64,000 bases of DNA, from contig JAKSZP010006696.1 in assembly GCA_022478985.1 (NCBI GenBank), positions 62,001 through 126,000 of the forward strand, written 5' to 3'. Of this stretch, positions 9,431 through 20,869 are shown in pieces (positions within the stretch are counted from its first letter, which is position 1; every line of letters begins with the position of its first letter). A program made the position numbers and the translations under genes. The stretch is from Massospora cicadina (lineage: Eukaryota > Entomophthoromycota > Entomophthoromycetes > Entomophthorales > Entomophthoraceae). Below the pieces are notes generated by a model. The model was not told where the DNA came from. It made no database searches and saw only the letters and a list, made by a program, of their open reading frames with translations.

Positions 9431-12400
9431 GTCCCCATGGCAGCACCCTGTCCCTGCAATCCATCAACGCAAATGGGTTGCGGGACTTTAAGCGGAGAGC
9501 CCGCCTCCTCCAAAACTTCAGGTCAGCACAAATTGACATCGCTGCTGTCCAGGAGCCCCATATCCTCTACCACGAACAATCTTCATGGAATGAACAGTTT
9601 GGAGGCAACTCCTTCTGGACAAACCATGCCGCCCTTATTGTTTTGAATCCCCGGGTTAAAACCCATTCTTTTTCACAATATCTAGGTGGCCGCCTCATAC
9701 TGGCCAAACTCACCACTCCTGACTTCTCCTTCTTCGCTGCAAGCATCTACCTGCCTAATGCAGGTCAGGAGCAAAATCGGCTCTTGGAAGAGCTCCTCCA
9801 ACTCAATCTCCCACGGAATACAGTCCTCTTAGGAGATTTCAACACAACCATAAGTCGCGTCCGTGACTCTTACCCCCCTGCAGCAAAGGAACGCCCTGGA
9901 TCAAGTCGCTTCCATGATTTCCTTCGCCTGAGTGGCTTTATAGATGCGCTTCCACCCTCCGCGTCTGGCCTAGGTTGCATGACTAGGATCCAGTATGATG
10001 GAGGAGCTTTCCAGTCAGCGTCACGCATAGATATGGCACTGATTGGCCCCCTGCTAATTGGCCGCGTCTCCTCTCCCATCTCTCGTGACAACCATCTGAG
10101 TGATCACAGGTCACTCACCGTTGTCCTCACCACTACACTTAGACCGTCGCGTAGGTTCTGGCCTAGGGTTGCCCCAGCTCTTCTCAACAACCCCTTCACT
10201 AAGGAGAAGTTGTCTATGACCATCCGGGAGACTCTCACCTCCCCCCACCCCACCTGCTTGACCACAAGGCTAAATGGGCGGTGACCAAGGAGGGCATCAC
10301 CCGCGTTGCTTACAACTGTTTCATAGCCCAGATGACTGCAGCTCGCGCCAGAGTCAAAAGGGTGGAAGCCAGAATCAGACATCTAGAGCGAAACTGCCAG
10401 CCTTCGCCCTCTCCCAGATGGTTGGAAGACTGGGAAGCGGCGCAGGAAGCACTCCGCTTGGAGCTCACACTGCAGGAAGAACGGGCAGCAAACTTTACAA
10501 CATCTCGTTACTATGCTCAATGGGAACGCCCCACCCGCTTCTTCTTTCAGAAACAGAAATCCCGGTCAACAGCGCAGGATATTACTGGACTGAAGATTGG
10601 CACTACAACCACTTCAGATAAAGAGGAAATCACGCAGGAACTACACGCTTCTACTCCAGCCTCTTCCATGCCACCCAGGTGGACCCATCGGACATCCAAG
10701 ACTTCCTATGGCGGGCTCCAGAGCCGCCCATTGACCCACGGGCTGATGAGGCTCTACTGGCGCCTATTTCCATCCAGGAGGTGTTGGAAACCCTTCTGAA
10801 ATCCCCCACGGCTTAAAGCCCCAGGCCCAGACGGAATACCCTTTGAGGTGTACCTTTTGGAACCTGCAGTGATAGCCAGAACCCTCCGCGACCTCTTCGC
10901 TGCACTCTTGGTGAATGGCGAGGTCCTCCTCGACTCCAGAGGCTCAATCACGACCCTCAAGTACAAGAAGTTAGACCGTGAGAACCTGGCGAACTGGCGC
11001 CCCATAGGGTTGATCAACACAGACAACAAGCTCTTCACGAAGCTTCTGGCCAAGCGCATCACCAAATGGGTGTCACCTCGCCTCTCCCCATCCCAGTACG
11101 GTTTTATTCCGGGGAGGTCGTTATGGGACAACTATAATGACCTTCACGTGACTTTGACTGCTAACTCTCGTAAGGTGAATGGCTTTGTGGCTCTCCTGGA
11201 TATGGAGAAAGCATATGATCGGGTAGCCTAGAAGTATATTGATGCTTCCCTGGCCCGCTTCCATCTCCCACCCGCAGCTAGGCGCTGGATATCAGCGCTC
11301 TATGACCAGCTCCACACCAGAGTCCTGGCGCCAATGGGTTTTACAGTGGCAGTACCAGTTGGACAAGGTCTCCGGCAAGGGGACCCCTGAGCCCTATCCT
11401 TTTTAACATCACCCTTGACCCCCTCTTGGCCTCCTTACAGGACAAGCTAACAGGGATTCTGATCCCAGGTAAAGCCCCCACACGCACCATGGCATTTGCA
11501 GATGACACTGCCATTGCATTTGGCTGCCCTGGGGATGTTGCCCTCGCTGCTGTGACCATTGAGAGGTACACCAAGGCGTCCAACGCCATGGTCAACACCT
11601 CCAAGACAACAGTTGTACAGGTCGGCTCCCCCACCTTCCCCCAACATTTGGTATTGAACCTGAGCGCGGTACCTTCCGTCACCTGGGCGTTCTCACCAAC
11701 GAACAAGGAGTTGCGCTAAAAGGCAATGAGGACTTGCTCCTTGCAGCAGTTAACTCCAGGATTGCCAGCTGGAACCGGCGGCACATCACCCCCCAGGGTC
11801 GAGCTCTGATGGCCAATGTGTTCCTCCTCTCCAAAGTCTGGTTCCTAGCGCACGTCTGCCCATTCACAGATGCCTTTTATACGCGGCTCAATGTACTCCT
11901 CCGCTGTTGGATCTGGGGCTCAAACCATCCACCAATGGCCCTCTCAACCATTGCCCGACCCTGCAATGAAGGGGACCTAGGGCTTCTGGACACGCGATCC
12001 TACGCCACCACAATCTTCCTGAATTTCCTATGGCCGATTGTCTGCTGGGACGCGACCCCCATGCCCCAATGGGCGCCCGCCCTCCGCCAGTCAGTGTCAG
12101 CAGCTCTGGGTCTTCCTAGAGCATCTCTGACCTCATTAGGGGAGTGGCTCACAAACCACCCAGGCCATCGCCTAAAACCATCCTCATCCCCTTACTGGAA
12201 CCAGGTTCTCCTTGCCCTGAAACGAGAAGGCGCGCGGATCCACCATGCCTTACCATACAGAAGGGAAGGCCCTGGCCTCAGCCCACGTCGCCATGCAATT
12301 GTGCACAATGGACAAGTTGTCACAACTCGCCTCAACCCCCAAGATCGTCCTCCCATCCGCCCAAGACTCCTTGAGCTCCTCCCTCCTTCCGTGAGATTTG

Positions 12401-12957
12401 ACCTTAAGGAATTGTGGAAGGACGTCTATCACCCCATCCTGTCAGCAAAGGTGTCCAACACCTTATGGAGGGTGCTCCACTGTTCATACAGGACAGGGGA
12501 CCGGACTGTCCCTACCTTCCAGCACCGAAGCTGCCCCCGCTGTGTGGAGCCTATTGACTCCCACCTCCATCGTTTCTTTACCTGTCCAGGTGTCGCCGCA
12601 TTTTGGCCAAAGGCCTGCGCGCTCCTCCATGCTCAGCCCTGGTCTGGACACCCTGTGCAAGACCTCATGTTTGAGCAGACATTGCCTGGTTGCCACCGAC
12701 CCCTCCGTGTCCTCGCCTATGCCACAGCCATCTGGACCATCCATAACTCCTTCCTTCGTGCTGCCTTTGACCAGCAGTTGTGGACCCTTCCACACATCAT
12801 CACCCACTTTCAGGTACACTTTGAGATGTCCCTGAAGGTCTGCACTATGTCGCCAACCCTCCCCCGTTCAGTTGTCACTGCAGCACGGCTCTGGCGCGCA
12901 AACCCCCTCCCTTTCTCGATGCCTCCTCCCTCCCCTTCCCTCGCCTCAGGCTCTTAG
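9427..12957 (+). pseudogene. LINE-A1 ORF2: endonuclease / reverse transcriptase, frameshifted
   Basis: Begins ATGAGTCCC, overlapping the ORF1 stop. The N-terminal EEP endonuclease is intact for 285 residues: SINANG, AAVQEPH, LLGDFN, SRIDMAL and SDHRSL supply the expected Asn, Glu, Asp/Asn, Asp and His motifs. A coiled linker (10281 onward) follows, then RT: KAPGPDGIPFEVY, NWRPIGLINTDNK, SQYGFIPGRS, LLDMEKAYDRV, GLRQGDP and catalytic MAFADDT (about 11490-11510). The last 407 residues (11734-12957) are open and end in a zinc-finger-like CPRCVEPIDSHLHRFFTC. Frame breaks lie near 10245, 10650, 10795 and 11388, with a TAG for Trp at 11229. The enzyme nicks target DNA and primes cDNA there (target-primed reverse transcription). 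Confidence 0.9.
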
Positions 12958-13030
12958 GAGCCCAGCCGTGATTCAATAAACATCGATGAATCCCCCCTTG
13001 GGTTGGGACCATCTAGTACTAAGAAAAAAG

Positions 13031-13299
13031 AGACTGTCATCAGAGGATCTTGACTAAGATCGAGTGGACAGTAATATTGGGAACAAATCCCTAAGAGTAC
13101 GACTATCAAGTATTTAAAAAATACTGGCTGAAGCGTTGGGCCTGATAATAGTTCTAACTCAATTATGGATAAAAGTCTCCATACTATTATCAGATCATAT
13201 ATTCTTGCAACGCGAGTTGCATGAGGGAACTGAACCTGTGCAGTAAAAAGATTACTAGGGTTGACAACTGATAATCAACTCACTTAGTAAATTTTTACA
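13031..13299 (+). repeat. LINE-A1 target duplication (13031-13045) and remainder of gypsy-B 5' LTR
   Basis: The duplicated AGACTGTCATCAGAG is followed by the LTR remainder, which matches 26709-26978 and ends CTTAGTAAATTTTTACA. The internal region starts at 13300 with AGTTGATGCTCACTACAGGG. I do not see a TGG-type primer-binding site complementary to a tRNA 3' end, so the priming mode is unknown. Confidence 0.9.
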
Positions 13300-13346
13300 A
13301 GTTGATGCTCACTACAGGGGTAGTTGAGTAGAAGAATCTATCAATA

Positions 13347-14714
13347 ATGTCGTACAAAGAAGAGATGCGCAAGTTGTGGACTGAGATTGCCATAGTGAAT
13401 CAGAATGCTTTAAACTCTGCGGACCACTGGGAGTTCACAGCCTTGGAAGAACTATTAACCAAGGTGGAGGAAGGAGTTGAAAACGTAGCAAACTTCAGGA
13501 GCGAGTTAATCAGCAAAGTAAACTCGTTAAAGAGGAAATAAGGAGACCTCATTTGAGAGGTCCTATTCCTGAAAACAGAACATGAAGCGTATCGCGTTCA
13601 TTTTAAGAAAGTTCAGTGCAGACATTGAGAAGTTGATGAAAGAAATAGAGGTTTTTGAAAGCCCACAGATGTGCATGTGAGCCTGATATGGCCAGTGATG
13701 CTGAAGAGGGAAGTCCTCAAATGATACTTGGGAAGACAAATGCCCCGAGAAATATACTGCCCACATTTAGTGCTATTTTGGAGATGATACCTGAAGTCAA
13801 TTCACAAGTGAGCCGAGTGGCCAAACTGAGAGAATCAGCCTGAAATGACTCGGAGGAATTCAAAGCAACACCTAAATTGCCCACATTCCATCAGGATAAC
13901 GCCCCAGCATTTTTCTGACTATTTGACATGATTATGATTGGATATGGGGATTGTCAGAAGGTGTTGACGGTCATGAACTGTTTGGACACAGACTGCCAGA
14001 ACCTAGTGCTACCCCACTTGGAGGGGTACAGCTGGTCCTATGCCGAGGCTAAAGCAGCCATAATGAAGGAGTTTGGGAGTCCAACCTATATGTCAAAATG
14101 CAAGCAAGAATTTATGTGAATTCAATTCAGTAAAGATGAGTCTCTTGCAAGCTTCGCGGATCAATTTTACCAGGAGTCACAAATTCTGGCTGGAGCAAAG
14201 GTATTAGATGACTATGATGCAAGAATCGCTTTGCAAGTGGCCCTTTGGCTTTATTGCGATTTGCATCAAATGATGTCTACTGTATTTGCAACTGAAATAA
14301 CTAGCTCGCAAATGGTAGACAACTTGAAGATTTTGGGAGCAACGTTCAATGCCCCAAATAGAAGCTTCAAGTCTAATCTGGTCCAAAATCTGAATCCCAC
14401 GAAAGGAAGCAAAGGGAGCAAAGGAGACTTTTTAACTGAACTGTGCAGGGAAATAAGCCTGAGGATTTCATATGGTTAAATAAAAAAGAAAAGGTCTGCT
14501 TCCAGTGTGGCGGGAAAGGGCATTTTGCCGCACACTGCAAAAAGCCAAAGGATCAAATTAACGTGGTCCAGGATAAAGAGACAGCAGTAGCCAAAGATTC
14601 AGGAAAAGGTCCCGCTGCCTAGATAAGGAACTGTCTAGAGCGGCGGAGAAACCTGTTCCTCCTGATATCATGAACAAAGAGATAAATATTAGTGATCTGT
14701 TCATAGACAATGAG
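13347..14714 (+). pseudogene. gag: Gypsy-B gag
   Basis: The ATG at 13347 opens MSYKEEMRKLW; the same start occurs in gypsy-C (MSYKNKLRKLW at 61640), which supports this choice. N-terminal helices (13347-13541) are followed by a stop and frame changes. The capsid-like part holds FDMIMIGYGDCQKVL, MNCLDTDCQNLVLPHLEG, SYAEAKAAIMKEFG and IQFSKDESLASFADQFY (13920-14190). A CCHC zinc knuckle CFQCGGKGHFAAHC sits at about 14497-14540. Gag would assemble the particle and package RNA. LINE-B1 cuts the downstream frame at 14714, and it resumes at 20026. Several stops and one frameshift make it non-functional. Confidence 0.88.
14700..14714. repeat. Target-site duplication of LINE-B1, left copy
   Basis: TTCATAGACAATGAG here and TTCATAGACAACGAG at 20011-20025 flank LINE-B1 with one mismatch. 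Joining the flanks restores continuous gypsy-B coding sequence (..DLFIDNE then KDQLYQVVK). Confidence 0.9.
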
Positions 14715-14731
14715 CAAAACTTTTCTCTCTC

Positions 14732-14751
14732 GTTGCAATCACTTTTGCAAC
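14732..14751 (+). other. 5'-terminal hairpin of LINE-B1
   Basis: Arms GTTGCA and TGCAAC enclose the loop ATCACTTT. The other LINE-B copies keep the loop but have different, still complementary arms, which argues for a selected structure in the 5' end of the element RNA. Confidence 0.7.
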
Positions 14752-14811
14752 TTATATAATTCAAGTCTGAATCTAGTTTGATAATCTCACAGAGGAGATT
14801 AGTCTGCGCCC

Positions 14812-16225
14812 ATGTCAGCGAGCAGTTGGGCAAGTAAGGTAAGAGGAGCAGGTGGTAGTCCCATGGCCTCAAATGTTCAAAAACGCCCCGGAGAAACTGG
14901 AGGAATAGAAAAAATAAAAAAACTGGCGGTCACTATTTCCCCAGAAATCCTCACTTGGCAAGCACGATGCAACCAGTACATCAACACGCCGCACTCTCAA
15001 CTACTCTCGTCAGTGTAATATGGAGTCCGTGTATCTGGACATCCAACAAACAGCTCTATGGGAAAAATTTTGTGGGGATGTGCAAACTTTTTTCCTGACC
15101 GCGGTGTACGTCACACCTCACTCCAGGTCATGCAGTTGGCTGGACCTCGGTTTTGAAAACAAGGAGGCAGCAGACAAAGCTGCTGTGGTGTGTGTAGTGA
15201 TTGACCTCCCTGAAGGGCAACAGGTCATCAAAACCAAACGCACCAGATGGATAGAATCCAATCAAATTTTCTCACATTTGAATTTTTGCCTACTACGGTA
15301 AAACGTGCCATTTTGGAGCAGCACCTGAAAGATGGTCTCACCATATATGGCAAAATACAATCTTTTGAGATGCAATGCTTAATGCTGATGCCACACTTGT
15401 GCACCGGCAAAGCCATCGCAGTTCGACCCCAAAAAAGAGGAGATTGTGAAGGACCTAACCCAGATCCCATACTCCACATATATCAATATTGAAGGGCATA
15501 CCACCCACCCTTTCCGGGTAACCATGGACAGCGCACCCCCCATCTGCACCCACTGCGACGTGTTCAGCCATAAGGCACATGCATGCCCCACCAAGGAGGG
15601 CATCACATTCCAAGAGCATCCCTTGGCGGCCATGGCCAGCGGAGAGGCGTACTATGAACCAACTGCAAGCACCAAAGAGGCTTTCCCGTGGGGAGCACAA
15701 GGCTGCTACCTACTGGTAAAACCTATTTCCCCACAAGAGTGGAAGAAGGCCAAGCAGGCTGCAGGGCCACGGCCAAGGAAGCAGCCAAAGTCACCACCGC
15801 TATCCCACACTCCCAATGCCAGGAGGACATTGAAACCTTTGCAGCAGAAGCAACTTGGGAATCCCTCAACCAATCAGATTGGGAAGCCCATGCCAATTGG
15901 GCCACCCAATCTGAGGATCCGATGGGTGACTCATTCTCACCTGATCTTTACAACCAAGCTCCAGTTAAAACCGACTTGGGGTCCAAACTACCTGAAAATT
16001 TTTTTTGACCCAATCATTGGTGCACCAAACTCATCCGCACCACAAAAAATTTGTTTGATGTCAGGAAAACAAAAAGTGAAGGCAAAAGCCAACTCAAACC
16101 TTTCTGCTAAAATCAACAAAACTGCTAATAGTGTTGCTGCAAACACCCACACTGCCATAAAGGCCCATGGGGATTTAGAGGAGGCTAGTGGGCCTGGGTG
16201 CCCACCCCTTGCATCTAAGGTGTGA
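14812..16225 (+). pseudogene. LINE-B1 ORF1: zinc-knuckle RNA-binding protein
   Basis: Pieces in three frames. The N-terminus MSASSWASKVRGAGG (14812) is followed by an RRM-like segment: WLDLGFENKEAADKAAVV, IDLPEGQQVIKTKRTRWIES (about 15140-15260), then LTIYGKIQSFEMQCLMLMPH in another frame (about 15330-15395). The longest frame, 15446-16225, opens with TQIPYSTYINIEG, has the CCHC knuckle ICTHCDVFSHKAHAC (about 15541-15590) and a basic Lys/Pro/Asn-rich tail. The same order (GF-E-AA.VV-DLP then a knuckle) occurs in B2, B3 and B4. The product would coat LINE RNA. It ends with TGA at 16223. Confidence 0.78.
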
Positions 16226-19200
16226 TGGGGAAACCTTCACTTTAGGGACATTAAATATCGCCAGACTCAAGGCCTCGCCGTCCCAGGCTAGGAAACTGAG
16301 TTTTTTACAAAAAAAATTTACCCGTGGATATCCTGACCATCCAGGAGTCCCACTGTCCGCGAGGTTCTGAGGATGCTTGGAAAACCATGCTCCTCCCATC
16401 CCTATCCTTTTGGTCAGAGCACTGTGGGGTGCTAGTTCAGAAAAACAATTTTTCAACTTTTTATCATCAGAATCCTTCCTCAATGGCCGAGTCCTCATTG
16501 TCACTTTCTTGTGGGCTGACGTGGTGCATGCTATCATCAACATCTATGCCCCAATCTGTGCATGAAAGTGTTGAGAATTTTTCTCATCGGTTAAATCCCT
16601 CCCATTACCCCAGACCCTTTTGTAGTCAGCAACATGAACTGTTGGCTAAACTACCCACAGACGTTGGCCTTCCTCCTCCCAAGCCCCCCAGGGTCACGTA
16701 AAACTTCGCGTTCTAAAGGCCACCCTTGGGTTAATGGATGCACTGCCGCGGCAAGCCCCGCTGCTCAAAAACATGATGCGCCCCCACGTTCACAATGGCC
16801 AATCAATGTCCATGACCTGTATCAGCCTTATCCTTACGCCAGCAAAATTCCAACCCCACATTTCCCACTTCAAAACAGCAAAATTGAATTCACTGACCAC
16901 TGCCTGGTCTTGATAACCTACCACCTACTTGTCACAGTGGCTAAGGCCCCACATTGGTGCAAACTCCGCCCTCCCAAACTTGCGTTGCCAGGATTTTCCA
17001 CTTGGTGGAATCAGCAACTTTGGCAAAAAGTTTGTTACACCGTTTTTCACGGACCCCATCTCCACATGGGCAGCCTTCAAAGAGGATACCATCTGCCACT
17101 CTCGCCACCTCTCCTCCTGATGCTCATGAGCCATATCAGCCATCATTTCGCGCGCTCTGGCAGAGTTGGCACACTTGGAATCCAACATCCCAGCTACAGG
17201 CTACAGCCCTGCATGGGACTGAAAGTGGGTGGAAGCAGCCACCCACCTCAACGCACTAGAAAGGCAACACAAACATCGGGTTTGTGTTCAGTACAGGTCC
17301 AAATGCATTACAGAGGGTGACAAGTGCACTGCATATTTTTTAAAAATTTTGCACCACGCCAGAACGTGGCCTGCACACAGGTGCGAAGATTGGATGATTC
17401 CGTCATGGATATGCCAGCCAAAGTGGCAATCAAAATACAAAAGTATTACTCCAAGTTATACCAATCTAATCTAATTAAGCCAGCCGAAGTGGCAGAATTT
17501 TTGACTGAACCCACATCCACACAACTTCCTGATACCCAGAAATAATGAATTTGATTACTCCAAATGAACTATGGACAGCCATCCGTGGTGCACCAAATCG
17601 GAAATGCCCAGGCCCAGATGGCATTCCATATGAATTCTATAAAAAGTAATTTAAATATATATCCCCACTGCTGCTTGCCTCACTTAACCAGAGCCTTCTG
17701 GAAACGCGCCTCCTACCAGGAGGACAAGAGGCCTTCACTGTCATACTCTTCAAGAAAGGGGACAAGCTAGACTTAGCCAACTGGCGCCCCATTTCTTTAA
17801 CTAACACGGATACAAAAGTTTTAACTAAAATCATGGCTAACCATTTAGGGATTGTAGCATCTGCCACCATCTCCCCAGAACAATTTAGTTTCATACCCAG
17901 AAGGTTGATTTGGGACAACGTGCACTCTGTGGCTAACGCATGCCAGTCCACAGCCTCTGAAGCACTTGTATTCTTGGATCAACAGAAGGCCTATGACAGA
18001 ATAAACTGAGAATACCTCAGGGCCTGCCTCAATCAATTCCGCCTACCCCCTCGCTTCATCAACTGGGTAATGCTGCTCATAGAATCTGCAACAATGGCAG
18101 TGCGTGGCCCTGGCTTCCTAACGGAAGTAGTTCGCCCTCAAAGGGGCTTATGACAAGGGGACCCCCTTAGCCCACTCTTATACAACTTCAGCCTTGACCC
18201 ACTACTTCAAAACGTGAATGCCCAACTCACTGGGGTCCATGTACCAGGCCAAGCCCCAGTCAAGATGATGGCGTTTGCAGATGACTGTGTGGTTGGGGTG
18301 TCTAATAATAAAGACGCATGTGCACTTGAAGCTCTCATCCAGGAGTATTCCCAGGAAAGTAATGCTGCACTGAACACTTCCAAAACTGAAATCATCCTTC
18401 TTGGTCGGTATCAAAACTGCTGGGCCCCAGCAACAAGTGCCCAGCCCATCCCAACTGCTCGCACACGTGCTCACCCTCCCAGCTCACCCCACACCGCCCC
18501 ACTAGTACTCCCCTTCGTGCCACGCCCTATTATAGGGCCATTCCGCCATCTGGGCGTGTGGGTGGAGGCAGGAGGGTACGCATCAGCAGTAATGGAAAGT
18601 TGTATTCTAGACAACGTGACGAAGCGCATCGCCTCCCTCAGAGTCCACCCTACTTCCCTTACTGACAGGGTTGTTTTAGCCAACTCTATGCTCCTCTCCA
18701 AAGACTGGTTTGGAGCCCACGCCATCCCCTTCTCCCCAAGCTTTTTCAAATCCTTGTATGCCCTTCTACAAGGATGGCTTTGGTCAGGCCGCCCACCACC
18801 AGTACGGCTAGAGGTCATGTTTGGCCCTCATCATCATTGTGGCATGGGCCTGCTTGACTTCAAAGCCCATGCTGCCAAGATCCTGGGCACCTGGATTGCG
18901 GCTGTCACCGCCCCTACGCTCCCCTCCCAACACTGGTCCCGCGGGCCCACTCCAACTTCTCCAGCGCCTTGGGCCTTAACAATCCATCGAACCCTCACTC
19001 CTTGATGAAATACCTGGCTTTACACCCATCGGCCACAGGTCCTACCTGGGAATAAAACCCACTACAAACGAATCATCCTCTCCATGCGGAGCGCTAAGTG
19101 GAGAATTTGTATTAGCGGACACAGCCCAGAGAGGCCGCCCCTCTTCTCAGTTTACACAAGAGGTACAGGGGCTACCCATCCAAGATGGCGTGATCCCCAC

Positions 19201-19884
19201 ACGATCCCATGTCCTATCCAGGGTGTACTACCTGGACATGATGGACAAAGCTTACTCCATTGAGACTCAGAAGACTATTTGGAAATATGCACACCATCCT
19301 CTGTTGCAGCCTCAAATCCGTTCCCATGTGTGGCGCTGCCTGAGGCGGGTGTACTGCACGGCTGAGTGCTCTAACGCTTTACACTCATCCTGCGTCGTGT
19401 GTGGCCAGTATGGAACGCTGTTCCACCGCATGGATAAGTTTCCTACCTCTATAGTGATATGGCGCGAAGTTCAACGTCTGCTTGGCCAGGATCAAACACA
19501 TTCCTTCAGTCTGTCAAGAGATATGTTTGCTTTATCAATGACTTCCTTTCTTCCACCCTCCCTCCATGATCTGGTGGTTGCAATCTCTTTTTTAGTACTA
19601 GATGGTCCCAACCCAACTTGTGGTTGCAACCTCCATGTGGACCATCCACACGATTGTCTTGGATGCCATCACAGGCCTCACCCCCACCCTCCCAGAAGCT
19701 GTCCACAGATTCCAGTCTCATTTGGTGGACCACTTTTAGGCGTGGATATTTGGATACCTCCCACCACGTCACCGACAGCTGGTCTCCTCCTGGTTCCCTG
19801 TTTGGTTCATCAAATCAGAACCTTTCCTCCACACGTGTTCAATTGTGGGTACGGCCTCCTCACACGTTCCCTCCCCTCCCCATA
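16179..19884 (+). pseudogene. LINE-B1 ORF2: endonuclease / reverse transcriptase
   Basis: Endonuclease start TLGTLNIARLKAS (about 16235-16275) then DILTIQESHCPRG (about 16325-16365), and a decayed core to about 16925 (FTDHCLVLITYHL). RT: GAPNRKCPGPDGIPYEFY (17585-17640), LPGGQEAF, NWRPISLTNTDTKV, FLDQQKAYDR (about 17970-18000) and MMAFADDCVVGVSNN (about 18267-18310); 18214-19005 is open for 263 residues. The C-terminus has CVVCGQYGTLFHRM (about 19395-19440). The frame that carries TLGTLNIA opens after a TAG at 16176 and holds no ATG before the endonuclease motif, so ORF2 may depend on ORF1 translation. Multiple stops and shifts. Confidence 0.82.
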
Positions 19885-20010
19885 GTGGCGTTCCCGCTGG
19901 CAACAAGAGATAGCTTCGCTTCTCGGGGGTGCCTTCCCTGTTCTAAGTTTTGTTTCTTTTGGGTCAAATTTGGAAGTGTACGTCCCACAGTCAGCCTTCC
20001 TCGCAATAAA

Positions 20011-20826
20011 TTCATAGACAACGAGAAGGATCAACTATATCAAGTGGTCAAAATGGATATAAACGCCGTGACCAGAGCTGGGTCAAAGAAGATTGACCCC
20101 AAGATAGTTCAGGAGGTTGCCCAGCTGTATGCCCAACAACTGGTGGAGAAGATTTGAACCTCTGAGAATCCTGATGAGTTAACCAATGTTTTCTTAGATG
20201 AGGCTAATCTGTCAATTCCTATTGACGCGATTAAGGAATCATTTCCTGAATTGTTGGCGCAGATCATTCATACCCTATATTTGGCTAAAAATGCCACAAT
20301 TCACTCAGTAAATACTCTATTGTAATACTCCAAGTGTATGTATATAGTTATTCAGGTGAATCGAGTGAGGGTGTAGGCAATAGTTGACAGTGGAGTGCCC
20401 ATCAATATTGTGTCGACCAAGCTGGTGAAGAAGATGAAGATCTCTCCGGACTTGGAACACAAGAAAGAATATAGAACAGCTGGGCCAAACACCACCGTTT
20501 CTTGTGGAGCATATATTGCGCTGCCACTACAATTTGGGTCATTGGTGTTTTCCATGCCAGTGATAGTTTTAGCGAACCAAAACTACAATATTCTGACTGG
20601 AACAGAGTTTCTGCGGAAATACAGAGCTAAATGTAACTTTGAGGATAATACGTTGACCATCCTGGGTCAGACGTTACCATTGGTATACCAGAAGAATGGT
20701 GAAGTTCCATTGAGCCAGAGAAATAACTTCATTAATCTGATATACAATGACAGCATTGTACTGATTCAGTACCAATTAGTTAGTAGGAAGCGACCAGAGA
20801 TGCCGGTGGAAATCCTAGAAAACTGA
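20011..20826 (+). pseudogene. pol: Gypsy-B pol: aspartic protease region
   Basis: After the LINE-B1 target duplication (20011-20025) the gypsy-B frame resumes: KMDINAVTRAGSKKIDPKIV (linker), a stop at 20156, then AIVDSGVPINIVSTKLVKK (about 20377-20430) and YNILTGTEFLRKYRAKCNF (about 20583-20640), the flap and C-terminal signature of retropepsins. The active-site triad reads D-S-G with Val following where Ala is usual. The protease would mature Gag-Pol. The stretch 20395-20826 is open. Confidence 0.82.
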
Positions 20827-20869
20827 GGAATTCCCTTGAGGATCAAGAAGGAAAAACCATACCGGCCAG

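Larger units (their letters stand above)
6577..13030 (+). mobile_element. LINE-A1: full-length non-LTR retrotransposon inserted in the gypsy-B 5' LTR
   Basis: Bounded by a 15-16 bp duplication. The 5' end has TCTCTTTCTGCTAAGCATCA, similar to the starts of LINE-A2 and U2. ORF1 (about 6671-9430) and ORF2 (9427-12957) are followed by a short 3' UTR ending in a GGGTTGGGACCATCTAGTAC motif and a short A-rich tail. Both ORFs are broken by single-base frameshifts, but few stops come from substitution, and the sequence is GC-richer than its surroundings, so this is one of the youngest copies in the window. The family has EEP endonuclease, RT and a C-terminal zinc-finger region; I see no RNase H domain. 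Confidence 0.93.
14715..20010 (+). mobile_element. LINE-B1 inserted at the gypsy-B gag/pol junction
   Basis: Bounded by a 15-bp duplication. The 5' end has TTCTCTCT and a hairpin; ORF1 (14812-16225), ORF2 (about 16179-19884) and a 3' end with GTCCCACAGTCAGCCTTCC then AATAAA follow, the same tail form as LINE-B2, B3 and B4. Length 5.3 kb. It is more diverged from B2/B3 than those are from each other. Confidence 0.92.

Noticed and set aside
10754..11131. Long minus-strand frames inside the LINE ORF2s, such as 10754-11131, 11341-11706 and 12484-12819
   Set aside because: They are antisense shadows of GC-rich RT coding sequence; the plus strand carries the conserved motifs.
13300..13346. Standard tRNA primer-binding site after the gypsy-B 5' LTR
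   Set aside because: The sequence after the LTR (AGTTGATGCTCACTACAGG) does not start with TGG and I cannot match it to a tRNA 3' end.
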